From the NCBI RefSeq assembly GCF_026248825.1, contig NZ_CP110973.1, positions 558,001 through 622,000 on the forward strand: 64,000 nucleotides of DNA. Direction: 5' to 3'. The notes below the pieces were generated by a model. That model had not been told where the DNA came from. It ran no database searches and saw only the letters and a list, made by a program, of their open reading frames with translations. This document shows positions 56,709-64,000 of the stretch, one piece after another (positions within the stretch are counted from its first letter, which is position 1; the number at the start of each line of letters is the position of its first letter). A program made the position numbers and the translations under genes. This stretch comes from Larkinella insperata (GTDB lineage Bacteria; Bacteroidota; Bacteroidia; Cytophagales; Spirosomataceae).

Positions 56709-58706
56709 CTATACATCTACTTTTGCGTACTTGGCGTTTCGCTCAATAAACTCTCGGCGGGGGGCTACTTCATCGCCCATCAGGGTGGAAAAGACGTGGT
56801 CAGCTTCGGCGGCTGACTCGATGGTCACCCGCTTCAGGCTTCGTTTATCGGGGTCCATTGTGGTGCTCCACAACTGCTCGGGGTTCATCTCGCCCAAACC
56901 TTTGTAGCGCTGTACGTTCACATTTTCTTCCCGACCCGCTCCGGCCAGTTCCCGAACGGCGGCTTCGCGTTGCAGCTCAGTCCAGCAATACCGTTCTTCT
57001 TTTCCCTTTTTCACCAAATACAAAGGTGGTTGGGCGATGTAAACAAACCCGTTCTCAATCAGCGTCCGCATGTGCCGGAAGAACAGGGTCAGAATCAGCG
57101 TCCGGATGTGGCTACCGTCCACGTCGGCATCGGTCATGATGATCACCTTGTGGTACCGCAGTCGCTCCAGGTTCATCACGGTTTCGCCGTTAATGCGTTC
57201 GAAACGGACGCCGAGCGCCGTAATGATATTTTTTATCTCGTCGTTTTCGTAAATCTTGTGCTCCAGGGCTTTTTCCACGTTCAGGATTTTACCCCGCAAC
57301 GGCAGAATAGCCTGAAATGCCCGGTTCCGTCCCTGCTTGGCCGAACCACCCGCCGAATCCCCTTCCACGAGGTAAATTTCGCAGTTTTCGGGATTGGTGT
57401 CCGAACAGTCGGCCAGTTTGCCGGGTAAACCCATACCGCCCATGAAATCCTTCCGATCGGTCATGATGCGTTTGTAAGCCTGATCGGCCGCAATCCGGGC
57501 CTGGGCCGAGATCAACACTTTCCGGATGATGGATTGGGCTTCTTTCGGGTGTTCTTCAAGCCACATCTCGAGCATTTCGGCAACGGTCGAGCTAACTGCG
57601 CCCACTACGTCGCTGTTACCAAGTTTCGTCTTGGTCTGCCCTTCAAACTGCGGCTCGGCGACTTTCACGGAAATCACGGCGGTCAGCCCTTTCCGGAAGT
57701 CACTTCCGTCAAAAACAACTTTCCCGGCGTTCTTTCCCAGCACCTGCGCGTTGCGCTCGGCGTAATTTTTCAAAATCCGGGTCAATGCCGTCCGAAATCC
57801 CTGAACGTGCGTTCCGCCTTCAATTGTGTTGATGTTGTTGACGTACGAGGAGATGTTCTCGCCCGCTTCGAGGTTATACACCATCGAAACCTGAACGGGG
57901 GTTGAACCGGTTTCGCGCTCCATGTAGATTGGCTGCATGCCTTCGAGCGACTGCCGGTTTTCGTCGAGGTATTTTACAAACTCGATCAAGCCACCTTCCG
58001 AGTAAAACTCGGTTTTCAGTGGCTCTCCCGCTTCGTTCATGTCACGCAGGTCCGTCAGGGTAATGCGAATTCCTTTGTTAAGGAAAGCCAGTTCGCGCAA
58101 ACGGCTGGCAACGGTATCGTATTTGTAAACCGTTTCGGTAAAAATGGTTTCATCAGGCTTAAAGCGTACGGTTGTACCGGTATCGCTGGCGGTACCGATT
58201 TCCCGAACGTCGTACAACGGATGACCGATGCTGTACTCCTGCTCAAATATTTTGCCCTCGCGGTGCACTTCTACCCGCAACGAGGTTGAGAGGGCATTCA
58301 CGCAGGAAACCCCCACACCGTGCAGACCGCCGGAAACTTTGTAGGTATCTTTATCAAACTTACCACCCGCGTGCAGAACCGTCATGACCACTTCCAGGGC
58401 CGACTTACCGGTTTTGTGCATCCCGGTCGGAATGCCCCGCCCATTATCGCGTACGGTGATGGAATTATCTTCGTTAATCGTTACATGGATGGTGTCGCAA
58501 TAGCCGGCCAGGGCCTCGTCAATCGAGTTATCGACTACCTCCCAAATCAGGTGGTGTAATCCCTTGATTCCCACATCCCCAATGTACATGGCCGGTCGTT
58601 TCCGGACGGCTTCAAGCCCTTCCAGAACTTGGATGTTGCTGGCTCCATAATCGCCTTGTACGTGACCTTCTGGTGTGATGTCGGTTTCAATTAATTCGTT
58701 TGTCAT
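56709..58706 (-). CDS. gyrB: DNA gyrase subunit B
   Basis: A 665-residue type IIA topoisomerase subunit from the ATG at 58706 (a TTG at 58715 also opens the frame). The GHKL ATPase has VRKRPAMYIGDVGIKGLHHL, WEVVDNSIDEALAG, DNGRGIP and GGLHGVGVSCVNALS. The TOPRIM part has YLVEGDSAGGSAKQGRNR and IIMTDADVDGSHIRTLILT, and the C-terminus ends MGDEVAPRREFIERNAKYAKVDV (core MGDEVAPRREFIE). With GyrA it supercoils DNA. The short length without the enterobacterial insertion is normal for most phyla. GyrA is not in the window. Confidence 0.97.
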   Translation of the reverse strand: MTNELIETDITPEGHVQGDYGASNIQVLEGLEAVRKRPAMYIGDVGIKGLHHLIWEVVDNSIDEALAGYCDTIHVTINEDNSITVRDNGRGIPTGMHKTGKSALEVVMTVLHAGGKFDKDTYKVSGGLHGVGVSCVNALSTSLRVEVHREGKIFEQEYSIGHPLYDVREIGTASDTGTTVRFKPDETIFTETVYKYDTVASRLRELAFLNKGIRITLTDLRDMNEAGEPLKTEFYSEGGLIEFVKYLDENRQSLEGMQPIYMERETGSTPVQVSMVYNLEAGENISSYVNNINTIEGGTHVQGFRTALTRILKNYAERNAQVLGKNAGKVVFDGSDFRKGLTAVISVKVAEPQFEGQTKTKLGNSDVVGAVSSTVAEMLEMWLEEHPKEAQSIIRKVLISAQARIAADQAYKRIMTDRKDFMGGMGLPGKLADCSDTNPENCEIYLVEGDSAGGSAKQGRNRAFQAILPLRGKILNVEKALEHKIYENDEIKNIITALGVRFERINGETVMNLERLRYHKVIIMTDADVDGSHIRTLILTLFFRHMRTLIENGFVYIAQPPLYLVKKGKEERYCWTELQREAAVRELAGAGREENVNVQRYKGLGEMNPEQLWSTTMDPDKRSLKRVTIESAAEADHVFSTLMGDEVAPRREFIERNAKYAKVDV

Positions 58707-59057
58707 AGAATGCAACCAGTATGCTTCCGTTTTACGGAATTGTTATAGGAAAGACGTTTAAAAATACGTTTCCGGATAGTAAAAATACAAAATTTTTAGG
58801 CCATTTCCTAAACTAAATCGGCTTAACGTATAAATATATCACCAAAACAACGGACCGCAAAATTTTACGATCCCAAAAACGGCCAAAATAGCGAAGAATG
58901 TATTTTTCCGCTGCACAGAGCCCGAATCGGACTGACCAGAAGAAGGGAAATTTGAGAAATATTCACGCCGGAAGCTGGATCAATTTAATTTTTCCAAACT
59001 AAACCAATCTCTTTTTCGTCTATCTAACGTCAGTACAACCTAATCGAATAACAAGGA
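58707..59057. other. Divergent intergenic region between gyrB and a lipoprotein gene
   Basis: A 351 bp AT-rich gap holding the start regions of two divergent genes. A candidate gyrB promoter is at 58759-58792. No ORF or RNA gene is seen. A further promoter for the plus-strand gene is expected in 58900-59040 but I could not find a clean TAnnTTTG. Confidence 0.7.
58759..58792 (-). promoter_or_regulatory. Candidate gyrB promoter
   Basis: On the minus strand TTTTG (58788-58792), 21 nt, then TATTTTTA (58759-58766), close to TTTG-N19-21-TAnnTTTG with one mismatch at the last base. A start near 58752 would give a 46 nt leader for gyrB. Confidence 0.35.
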
Positions 59058-59678
59058 ATGAAAAAATTCGCGTTTTTTTTGGCTATTTCAGCCCTTGCGC
59101 TGGTTTTCAGCCAGTGCGCCGTCAACCGGCAGCTCTCGCAGGCCAAAGCCCTGGGCGACTGTAAATTCAACATCGTCTCGGCCGACAGCGTCTACCTGTC
59201 CGGAATTGACATTCGGAAGCTGAAAAATATAGACGATCTAAACCCGCTGCGGTACCCGCAGATTGCCGCCGGTCTGCTGTCGAAAAGCATCCCGCTGAGC
59301 GCCCGCATCAACATCGACATCACAAACCCGACTAATAAGCTGGCGGCCATCAATCAACTGGAGTACAAAATTCAACTGGCCGAACAGGAATTGTTCAACG
59401 GCTTCATCAACCAGCGCATCGAAGTAGCGCCGGGGGGGGGCAGCACGCGCGTTCCGGTCAAACTGAATGCGAATGCCTACCAGCTGCTGACGGACGACAG
59501 AACCCGGTCGGCGTTTACGGACCTGATGCGCAACATGAGCGGCACCAACAACACCAAACCGTCGGTGCTGACCATCAAGATCAAGCCAACGCTGGCGCTG
59601 GGCAATAAAAAGATTGATTATCCCGGCTACATTACCATCAATCAGGAAGTAACAAACAAAATCCTGACGGGTCAGTAA
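59058..59678 (+). CDS. LEA14-like (WHy-domain-like) lipoprotein
   Basis: A 206-residue protein with lipoprotein signal MKKFAFFLAISALALVFSQC (lipobox SQC). The mature part, with SADSVYLSGIDIRKLKNIDD, then SARINIDITNPTNKLAAINQ and LEYKIQLAEQELFNGFINQR, shows the N-P-T-x-x-x-A-x-I pattern of LEA14/water-stress proteins that form a small beta-sandwich. It is probably anchored to the inner or outer membrane in the periplasm. Role unknown. It is divergent from gyrB and followed by a long terminator-like hairpin. Confidence 0.7.
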   Translation: MKKFAFFLAISALALVFSQCAVNRQLSQAKALGDCKFNIVSADSVYLSGIDIRKLKNIDDLNPLRYPQIAAGLLSKSIPLSARINIDITNPTNKLAAINQLEYKIQLAEQELFNGFINQRIEVAPGGGSTRVPVKLNANAYQLLTDDRTRSAFTDLMRNMSGTNNTKPSVLTIKIKPTLALGNKKIDYPGYITINQEVTNKILTGQ

Positions 59679-60276
59679 ACTCCGGCGAAAATTCGCCTAC
59701 CCCAACCGCTTTATCCATTCAGGGTGGGCTAGCTCATGGTATTGCAGGGTTCTGCACCATCGGCTGGTCCACCCTTTTTATGTTCAATGCCCTTTCAATC
59801 GCCAAATCGGGTATCCTTTTTAGCAACAATTCACATCCTATATTTTAACCGTTCTGTTAAATAAAATACAAGTATAATCATATTTAAGACCGAGTAGGAT
59901 ACCGAAATAAGATACTTTATTAGTAGAAAAAGAATACTTATGACCTAACCCTGAAGGCGGTTCGGTTCTTTTGAAGAGATTCCTCCAAAGGTTCCGCTCC
60001 CAAACTAGTATGCCAGTAACCATTCTTCAGCTACCGAAACGGAATCCGGCGTTTGCCCGCCATTTCGATTTCCATCCTTCTTCAGAACGCAGCTTTTGAA
60101 GTGAACTCTGCACGGATTTGTTGGGCTGTAATCAGCCTTTCCGGAACAGCTCAGGCGATAGCCTGACGCCAAGCTTTTTTATTCCTTAATCAATTTCAAA
60201 ACCCCGTCAATGGATCTTGACCCGCAGGAAAACTGCGCTTACAAAACGCGTATAAACTTCTACTCCATGTTTTCGT
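59679..60276. other. Intergenic region before the SusC gene
   Basis: This 598 bp gap holds the terminator (59721-59779) of the LEA14-like gene, an AT-rich tract from about 59810 to 59940, and a small hairpin TCAGGC-GATA-GCCTGA (60151-60166) 110 nt before the SusC ATG. I found no clear promoter. A 61-codon minus-strand open frame (59838-60023) has no support as a gene. No sigma/anti-sigma pair, often present by SusC genes, is seen. Confidence 0.65.
59721..59779 (+). terminator. Long hairpin terminator after the LEA14-like gene
   Basis: AGGGTGG (59721-59727) pairs with CCACCCT (59769-59775); inside, ATGG (59736-59739) pairs with CCAT (59757-59760), and TGCAG-GGTT-CTGCA closes the tip. A T5 run follows (59775-59779). 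It fits a multi-branched or extended terminator. Confidence 0.6.
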
Positions 60277-63200
60277 ATGAAAAGTAACATTCAGTACTTC
60301 AGTTGGCTGCCTACGCTGCTGAAAACGTCTTTTTTACCCCTGCTGGTCGCAGGGGTCAGCCCCATCGTGGCTAAATCAAACGGTTTACCCAGACCAGAAC
60401 GACGCATAACCGTTACCGCAGAGCAGCCGATTTCCGGCAAGGTAACCGACGAAAAAGGCGAAGGCTTACCGGGTGTAAGCATCGCCGTGAAAGGCACAAC
60501 CCGCGGAACCACCACCGACGCCAACGGCGAGTATAAGCTGACGGTTCCGGACGAAAACGCGGTGCTGGTCGTCAGCTTCGTGGGCTACCAGCGGCAGGAG
60601 CTTACCGTTGGCAACCGGTCAGTTATTAACATTCCGCTAGCCGTTGACGACAAAAGCCTGGAAGAGGTGGTCGTAGTTGGCTACGGCGTGCAGAAAAAAG
60701 TCAACCTGACCGGCGCCGTTTCAACCATTGAGTCCAAAGCCCTCGAAAACCGCCCCTCGCCCAACCTGGCGAATGGTCTGCAAGGGGTTACGCCCGGCCT
60801 GATCATTACCCGCCAGAATGGCCAGCCCGGCCGCGACAACATTGCCATCCAGATCCGGGGCGCTACCTCGGCCAACGGAAACGTGAACCCGCTGGTCCTG
60901 CTGGATGGCGTGAGTGTGCCCATCTCGACCATGCAAACCATGAATCCCAACGACGTGGAAAGCATCAGCGTACTGAAAGATGCCGCGGCAGCCGCGATTT
61001 ATGGCGCTCAGGCGGCCGGGGGTGTCATTCTGATCACCACCAAAAAGGGCAAGTCCGGAAAAGTAACCTTCGACTACCTGGCGCAACAGGGAATCGACTG
61101 GGGAATCAACATTCCGGGCCGAATGCCGCTGCTGGAAGAAGCCGAGTTTTCCAACCTGGCCCGCGTCAATTCGGGAAGCGCGCCCGAATACACGGATTTT
61201 GAAATGGAGAACATCCGCAACGGCGTTCCCTACGCCATCAATCCGGCCGACACCAGCAATTACCTGTATTTCAACCAGGAGCCGATTGCCAACAGCGTCC
61301 TGCGGAAATACACGTCCATGTCGACCCATAACATCACGGCCCGGGGCGGTACGGAAAAGCTCAACTTCCTGATTTCAGGCGGCTATTACAACAAACAGGG
61401 CGTTTTTAAAGTCGGCCCGGATAATTACAAACGGTATAATCTGCGGGTCAACCTGGGCTCCCAACTGACCCGGCACCTTTCGCTCGACAGCCGGTTGTCG
61501 TATTCCAACGAGCGAACCAAGAGCCCATCCGCCGATGCCAACAACAGCGGTTTGCTGTATCAGGTCTACCGCTTCCGGACCCGAAACCCCATGTTTACGC
61601 CCGAAGGCCGTTACAATTCGGCCAACAACACGTACGCAACGCTGGCCGAAGGTGGTTACAACAACTACACGCGCAATTTCTTTGACGGCGTTTTTACCCT
61701 GACGGCGGCTAATTTTATAAAGGGTCTGCAACTGCGGGCGGTGGCCGGAACGCAATACCGCCGGGGTGATCGCCAGCTTTTCAACCGCACCGTTCCCGTG
61801 TGGGCCAAATCCAAGATTGCGGGGTACGTCAATCAGATCAATTCCTACCAGCTTGACAACGAGTTGACAAAGAACACCAACCTTCAATTCCTGGCCAATT
61901 ACGACTTTAAAGCGGGTGAAAACCACAATTTCGGGTTGTTTGCGGGCTACCAGTGGGAGAATTACCGGGAAGACAACCTCTGGTCGAGAGCTACAAACCT
62001 GGTGAGCAACGACCTGCCGACGCTGAACCTGGGCGACGACAAGACCAAGACCAACGGCCAGACCATCCGGACGTACGCGTTTCAGTCGGTGTTTGGGCGT
62101 TTCAATTACAACTACGCCGATAAGTACCTCTTTGAAGCTACGGTCCGGCTGGACGAAAGCTCCAAGCTGGCCCCGGGTATGCGGCAGAAGTTTTTCCCGG
62201 CGGCTTCGGTGGGCTGGAATGTACACCGGGAGTCGTGGTTTGGCGACGCCGTGCCGTTTGTGTCGGAGTTAAAACTGCGCGGGTCGTGGGGCCGCTTGGG
62301 GGGTGCGCTGGGCGACGCCATCGGTTATTACGACTACCTCAGCCAGCTAAGCCGGGGCAACAACCTGGTCCTGGGCGATTCCCGGACGTCGTACATTTAC
62401 CAGGGCTCCATTCCATCGGCCGCCCTCTCCTGGGAAACCATCGAAACCACGAACGGTGGTCTGGACCTCGGCTTTTTCCAGAACCGGCTTCAGTTCAACG
62501 GTGATTACTACGTGAAATTTAACCGAAACATGCTAACGGCCCAGCAACTACCGGGCACCATCGGCATCGGTACACCCCGCAAAAACATTGGCGAGCTGAA
62601 ATCGTGGGGCTGGGAAGCCGAAATCCGTTACCGGGATCGCATCGGCAAGGAGTTTACGTATTCGCTGGCGGTCAACGTTTCCGACAACAACAACCGGCTC
62701 GTCAGCTTCTCAAACCGCAATGTCGTAGCCGCAGGAACCAACGGGTTGATTGAAGGCTATCCGCTCAACACCATCTGGGGGTACCAGACCGCCGGGTATT
62801 TTGCCACCGCCGATGAAGTTAAAAACTGGGCTTTCCAGGATAACCGGGCCGGTGCGGGCGACGTCCGATACGTGGATCAGAACGGCGATGGCCGCCTAAG
62901 CGTGGGCAAGGGGACCGTGGCTGATCACGGCGACCTGGTGTTTCTGGGCACAACCAACCCGCGTTACCTATTTGGAATTACCCTGGGAGCGCAGTGGAAA
63001 GGCTTCGATTTCACGGCATTTTTCCAGGGTGTAGGCAAGCGTAGTTACCGCTCAACCGCCGAATCCATTGCCCCGCTGCTGGTGACCTGGAAACAGCCAC
63101 TCGCCATCCACCGCGATTACTGGACGCCCGAAAACCAGGATGCCCTGTTTCCGCGGCCTTACACCGGTGGTACGCACAACTACCTGGCTTCCGACAAATG

Positions 63201-63441
63201 GACACTGAACGCCAGCTACATGCGGCTGAAGAATTTGCAGATCGGCTATACGTTACCGGCTACCCTGACGCAGAAAATCAACGTTTCCCGCGCCCGGTTT
63301 TTCTTTTCCGGTCAGGATATCCTGACGATCTCCGGGCTCGGTCCGTTTCAGGGTTATTTCGATCCGGAAACCCGCGACAATGTCGAAAACGACTATCCGT
63401 TTTTCGCCACGGCTTCAATCGGCCTGAACGTATCTTTCTAA
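60277..63441 (+). CDS. SusC/RagA-family TonB-linked outer-membrane receptor
   Basis: A 1054-residue outer-membrane transporter. After the signal region (LPTLLKTSFLPLLVAGVSPI) comes a carboxypeptidase-D-regulatory-like domain (ISGKVTDEKGEGLPGVSIAV, residues 50-70 onward), then the TonB box/plug transition EEVVVVGYGVQKKVNLTGAV and the plug signature VLKDAAAAAIYGAQAAGGVI. The rest is the 22-strand barrel, with C-terminus FFATASIGLNVSF ending in Phe. With its SusD partner it imports oligosaccharides or other macronutrients; the substrate cannot be known without the distal enzymes. No STN domain and no neighbouring ECF sigma gene. It precedes susD by 35 nt. Confidence 0.95.
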   Translation: MKSNIQYFSWLPTLLKTSFLPLLVAGVSPIVAKSNGLPRPERRITVTAEQPISGKVTDEKGEGLPGVSIAVKGTTRGTTTDANGEYKLTVPDENAVLVVSFVGYQRQELTVGNRSVINIPLAVDDKSLEEVVVVGYGVQKKVNLTGAVSTIESKALENRPSPNLANGLQGVTPGLIITRQNGQPGRDNIAIQIRGATSANGNVNPLVLLDGVSVPISTMQTMNPNDVESISVLKDAAAAAIYGAQAAGGVILITTKKGKSGKVTFDYLAQQGIDWGINIPGRMPLLEEAEFSNLARVNSGSAPEYTDFEMENIRNGVPYAINPADTSNYLYFNQEPIANSVLRKYTSMSTHNITARGGTEKLNFLISGGYYNKQGVFKVGPDNYKRYNLRVNLGSQLTRHLSLDSRLSYSNERTKSPSADANNSGLLYQVYRFRTRNPMFTPEGRYNSANNTYATLAEGGYNNYTRNFFDGVFTLTAANFIKGLQLRAVAGTQYRRGDRQLFNRTVPVWAKSKIAGYVNQINSYQLDNELTKNTNLQFLANYDFKAGENHNFGLFAGYQWENYREDNLWSRATNLVSNDLPTLNLGDDKTKTNGQTIRTYAFQSVFGRFNYNYADKYLFEATVRLDESSKLAPGMRQKFFPAASVGWNVHRESWFGDAVPFVSELKLRGSWGRLGGALGDAIGYYDYLSQLSRGNNLVLGDSRTSYIYQGSIPSAALSWETIETTNGGLDLGFFQNRLQFNGDYYVKFNRNMLTAQQLPGTIGIGTPRKNIGELKSWGWEAEIRYRDRIGKEFTYSLAVNVSDNNNRLVSFSNRNVVAAGTNGLIEGYPLNTIWGYQTAGYFATADEVKNWAFQDNRAGAGDVRYVDQNGDGRLSVGKGTVADHGDLVFLGTTNPRYLFGITLGAQWKGFDFTAFFQGVGKRSYRSTAESIAPLLVTWKQPLAIHRDYWTPENQDALFPRPYTGGTHNYLASDKWTLNASYMRLKNLQIGYTLPATLTQKINVSRARFFFSGQDILTISGLGPFQGYFDPETRDNVENDYPFFATASIGLNVSF

Positions 63442-63476
63442 TGCTTGATTATTAACAAGTTTAAAACCGATTTTCC

Positions 63477-64000
63477 ATGAAAGTGCTTATAAAAAATAGC
63501 TTTGCTGCGCTGGCGCTCCTGGCGTGTCTGACGGCGTGCGAAGTGGACCGGTTGCCCGAAACCAACATTGCGGACGAAACCTTCTGGCAGTCGGAATCCG
63601 ACATCAAACTAGCCAACAATTACCTGTATACGTTTTTGCCGGGCTTCAATACGGAAGATAACTGGTCGGACGACGCCTTTGGACTGGCAGCCAACAACAT
63701 CAGTGACGGCTCACGGCTGGCCCCGGCTACGGCAACGAATGAGTACAATAACGTCTACAACTTAATCCGGGCGGCCAACAACACCCTTGAGAAAGCTCCC
63801 CGGGCCGCAGGTGCCGTTAGCCCCGCCGTACTGGACCGATACCTGGCCGAAGCACGATTCTTTCGGGCCTGGGGCTATTATTCGCTGGTGCAGAAATATG
63901 GCGGAGTGCCGCTGATCCTGAAAACCCTGACCGAAGATTCGCCCGAACTGACCCAACCCGCAGCCAGCCGGGATGAAATTTTCCGGCAGATTTACGAGGA
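63477..64000 (+). CDS. SusD/RagB-family lipoprotein, N-terminal part (truncated by window end)
   Basis: The first 174 codons, cut by the window edge. It begins with a lipoprotein signal (VLIKNSFAALALLACLTAC, lipobox TAC) and shows the typical SusD start: ETNIADETFWQSESDIKLAN, then AEARFFRAWGYYSLVQKYGG around residue 125, and VPLILKTLTEDSPELTQPAA, SRDEIFRQIYEE. It caps the SusC barrel and captures the substrate at the cell surface. It is 35 nt after susC. Any enzymes of the locus, which would reveal the substrate, lie beyond the window. Confidence 0.95.
   Translation, partial: MKVLIKNSFAALALLACLTACEVDRLPETNIADETFWQSESDIKLANNYLYTFLPGFNTEDNWSDDAFGLAANNISDGSRLAPATATNEYNNVYNLIRAANNTLEKAPRAAGAVSPAVLDRYLAEARFFRAWGYYSLVQKYGGVPLILKTLTEDSPELTQPAASRDEIFRQIYE

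Noticed and set aside
59838..60023. 61-codon minus-strand open frame in the gap before susC
   Set aside because: AT-rich, no family features, no start context, sits in a non-coding gap; more likely chance.
1..64000. CRISPR arrays, IS elements, integrases, prophage genes, rRNA or tRNA genes
   Set aside because: None recognised by eye. Only short solitary inverted repeats and one 15 bp tandem repeat were found, none with transposase or spacer structure.

Overview
The window is 64 kb of ordinary, densely coding bacterial chromosome from a member of the Bacteroidota, most likely order Cytophagales near Spirosoma/Larkinella. This rests on a SusC/SusD pair, a DUF4290 gene next to murA, several TAnnTTTG-type promoter boxes, very few Shine-Dalgarno sites, a MurA with Asp at the fosfomycin-target position, and lipoproteins typical of the phylum. 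There is no rRNA or tRNA gene, no CRISPR array, no insertion sequence and no phage block that I can support. The genus is an inference. I recognise no wholly new multi-gene system.

Layout. 1-3.7 kb: the tail of a DUF1801 gene, an App1-like phosphatase, a lipid (DAGK-type) kinase and a secreted alpha/beta hydrolase. 3.8-7.7 kb: a minus-strand cluster of GntP-type permease, RidA, fold-III PLP enzyme (D-threonine aldolase/D-serine dehydratase-like) and SGNH hydrolase, which reads as D-amino-acid uptake and breakdown. It contains a terminator-like hairpin abutting the PLP-enzyme start codon and ends at a clear terminator. 7.8-14.4 kb: a McrBC restriction system whose two genes lie 3.7 kb apart, with an alcohol dehydrogenase lacking its structural-zinc cysteines, a Gfo/Idh oxidoreductase and two lipoproteins between them. 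14.4-20.5 kb: a lipoprotein, a giant GlcD-GlcF-type FAD/Fe-S oxidoreductase, small membrane proteins and a MATE exporter. 20.6-29.1 kb: a housekeeping run (DUF4290, murA, RNase H with viroplasmin domain, TrmN-type methyltransferase, GT2 transferase, inorganic pyrophosphatase, sppA).

29.2-36.2 kb: a membrane-bound AraC regulator, an acyltransferase, a PQQ-dependent dehydrogenase and a DPP-IV-type peptidase. 36.2-39.7 kb: a thioesterase, a cysteine-rich CWC protein, and metE under a convincing cobalamin riboswitch, so vitamin B12 should switch off the B12-independent methionine synthase. 39.7-45.9 kb: a lipoprotein, two tandem GT-C-like membrane proteins, bioB, a GT4 glycosyltransferase and a YfcE-like phosphoesterase. 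46-52.4 kb: a tripartite RND efflux operon (adaptor, pump, outer-membrane factor) preceded by a small phylum-specific protein. 52.7-58.7 kb: nupC, ppk1 and gyrB, the last two with clear terminators. 59-64 kb: a LEA14-like lipoprotein and the start of a SusC/SusD nutrient-uptake operon that runs off the end.

The most useful observations are the B12 riboswitch on metE, the D-amino-acid cluster with its intercistronic hairpin, the split mcrB/mcrC, the zinc-lobe-less dehydrogenase, the Cys-to-Asp MurA, and a set of solitary intergenic inverted repeats. Where I preferred a start codon other than the longest possible one, the reason is in the entry. Terminators and promoters were found by eye, without folding or alignment software.
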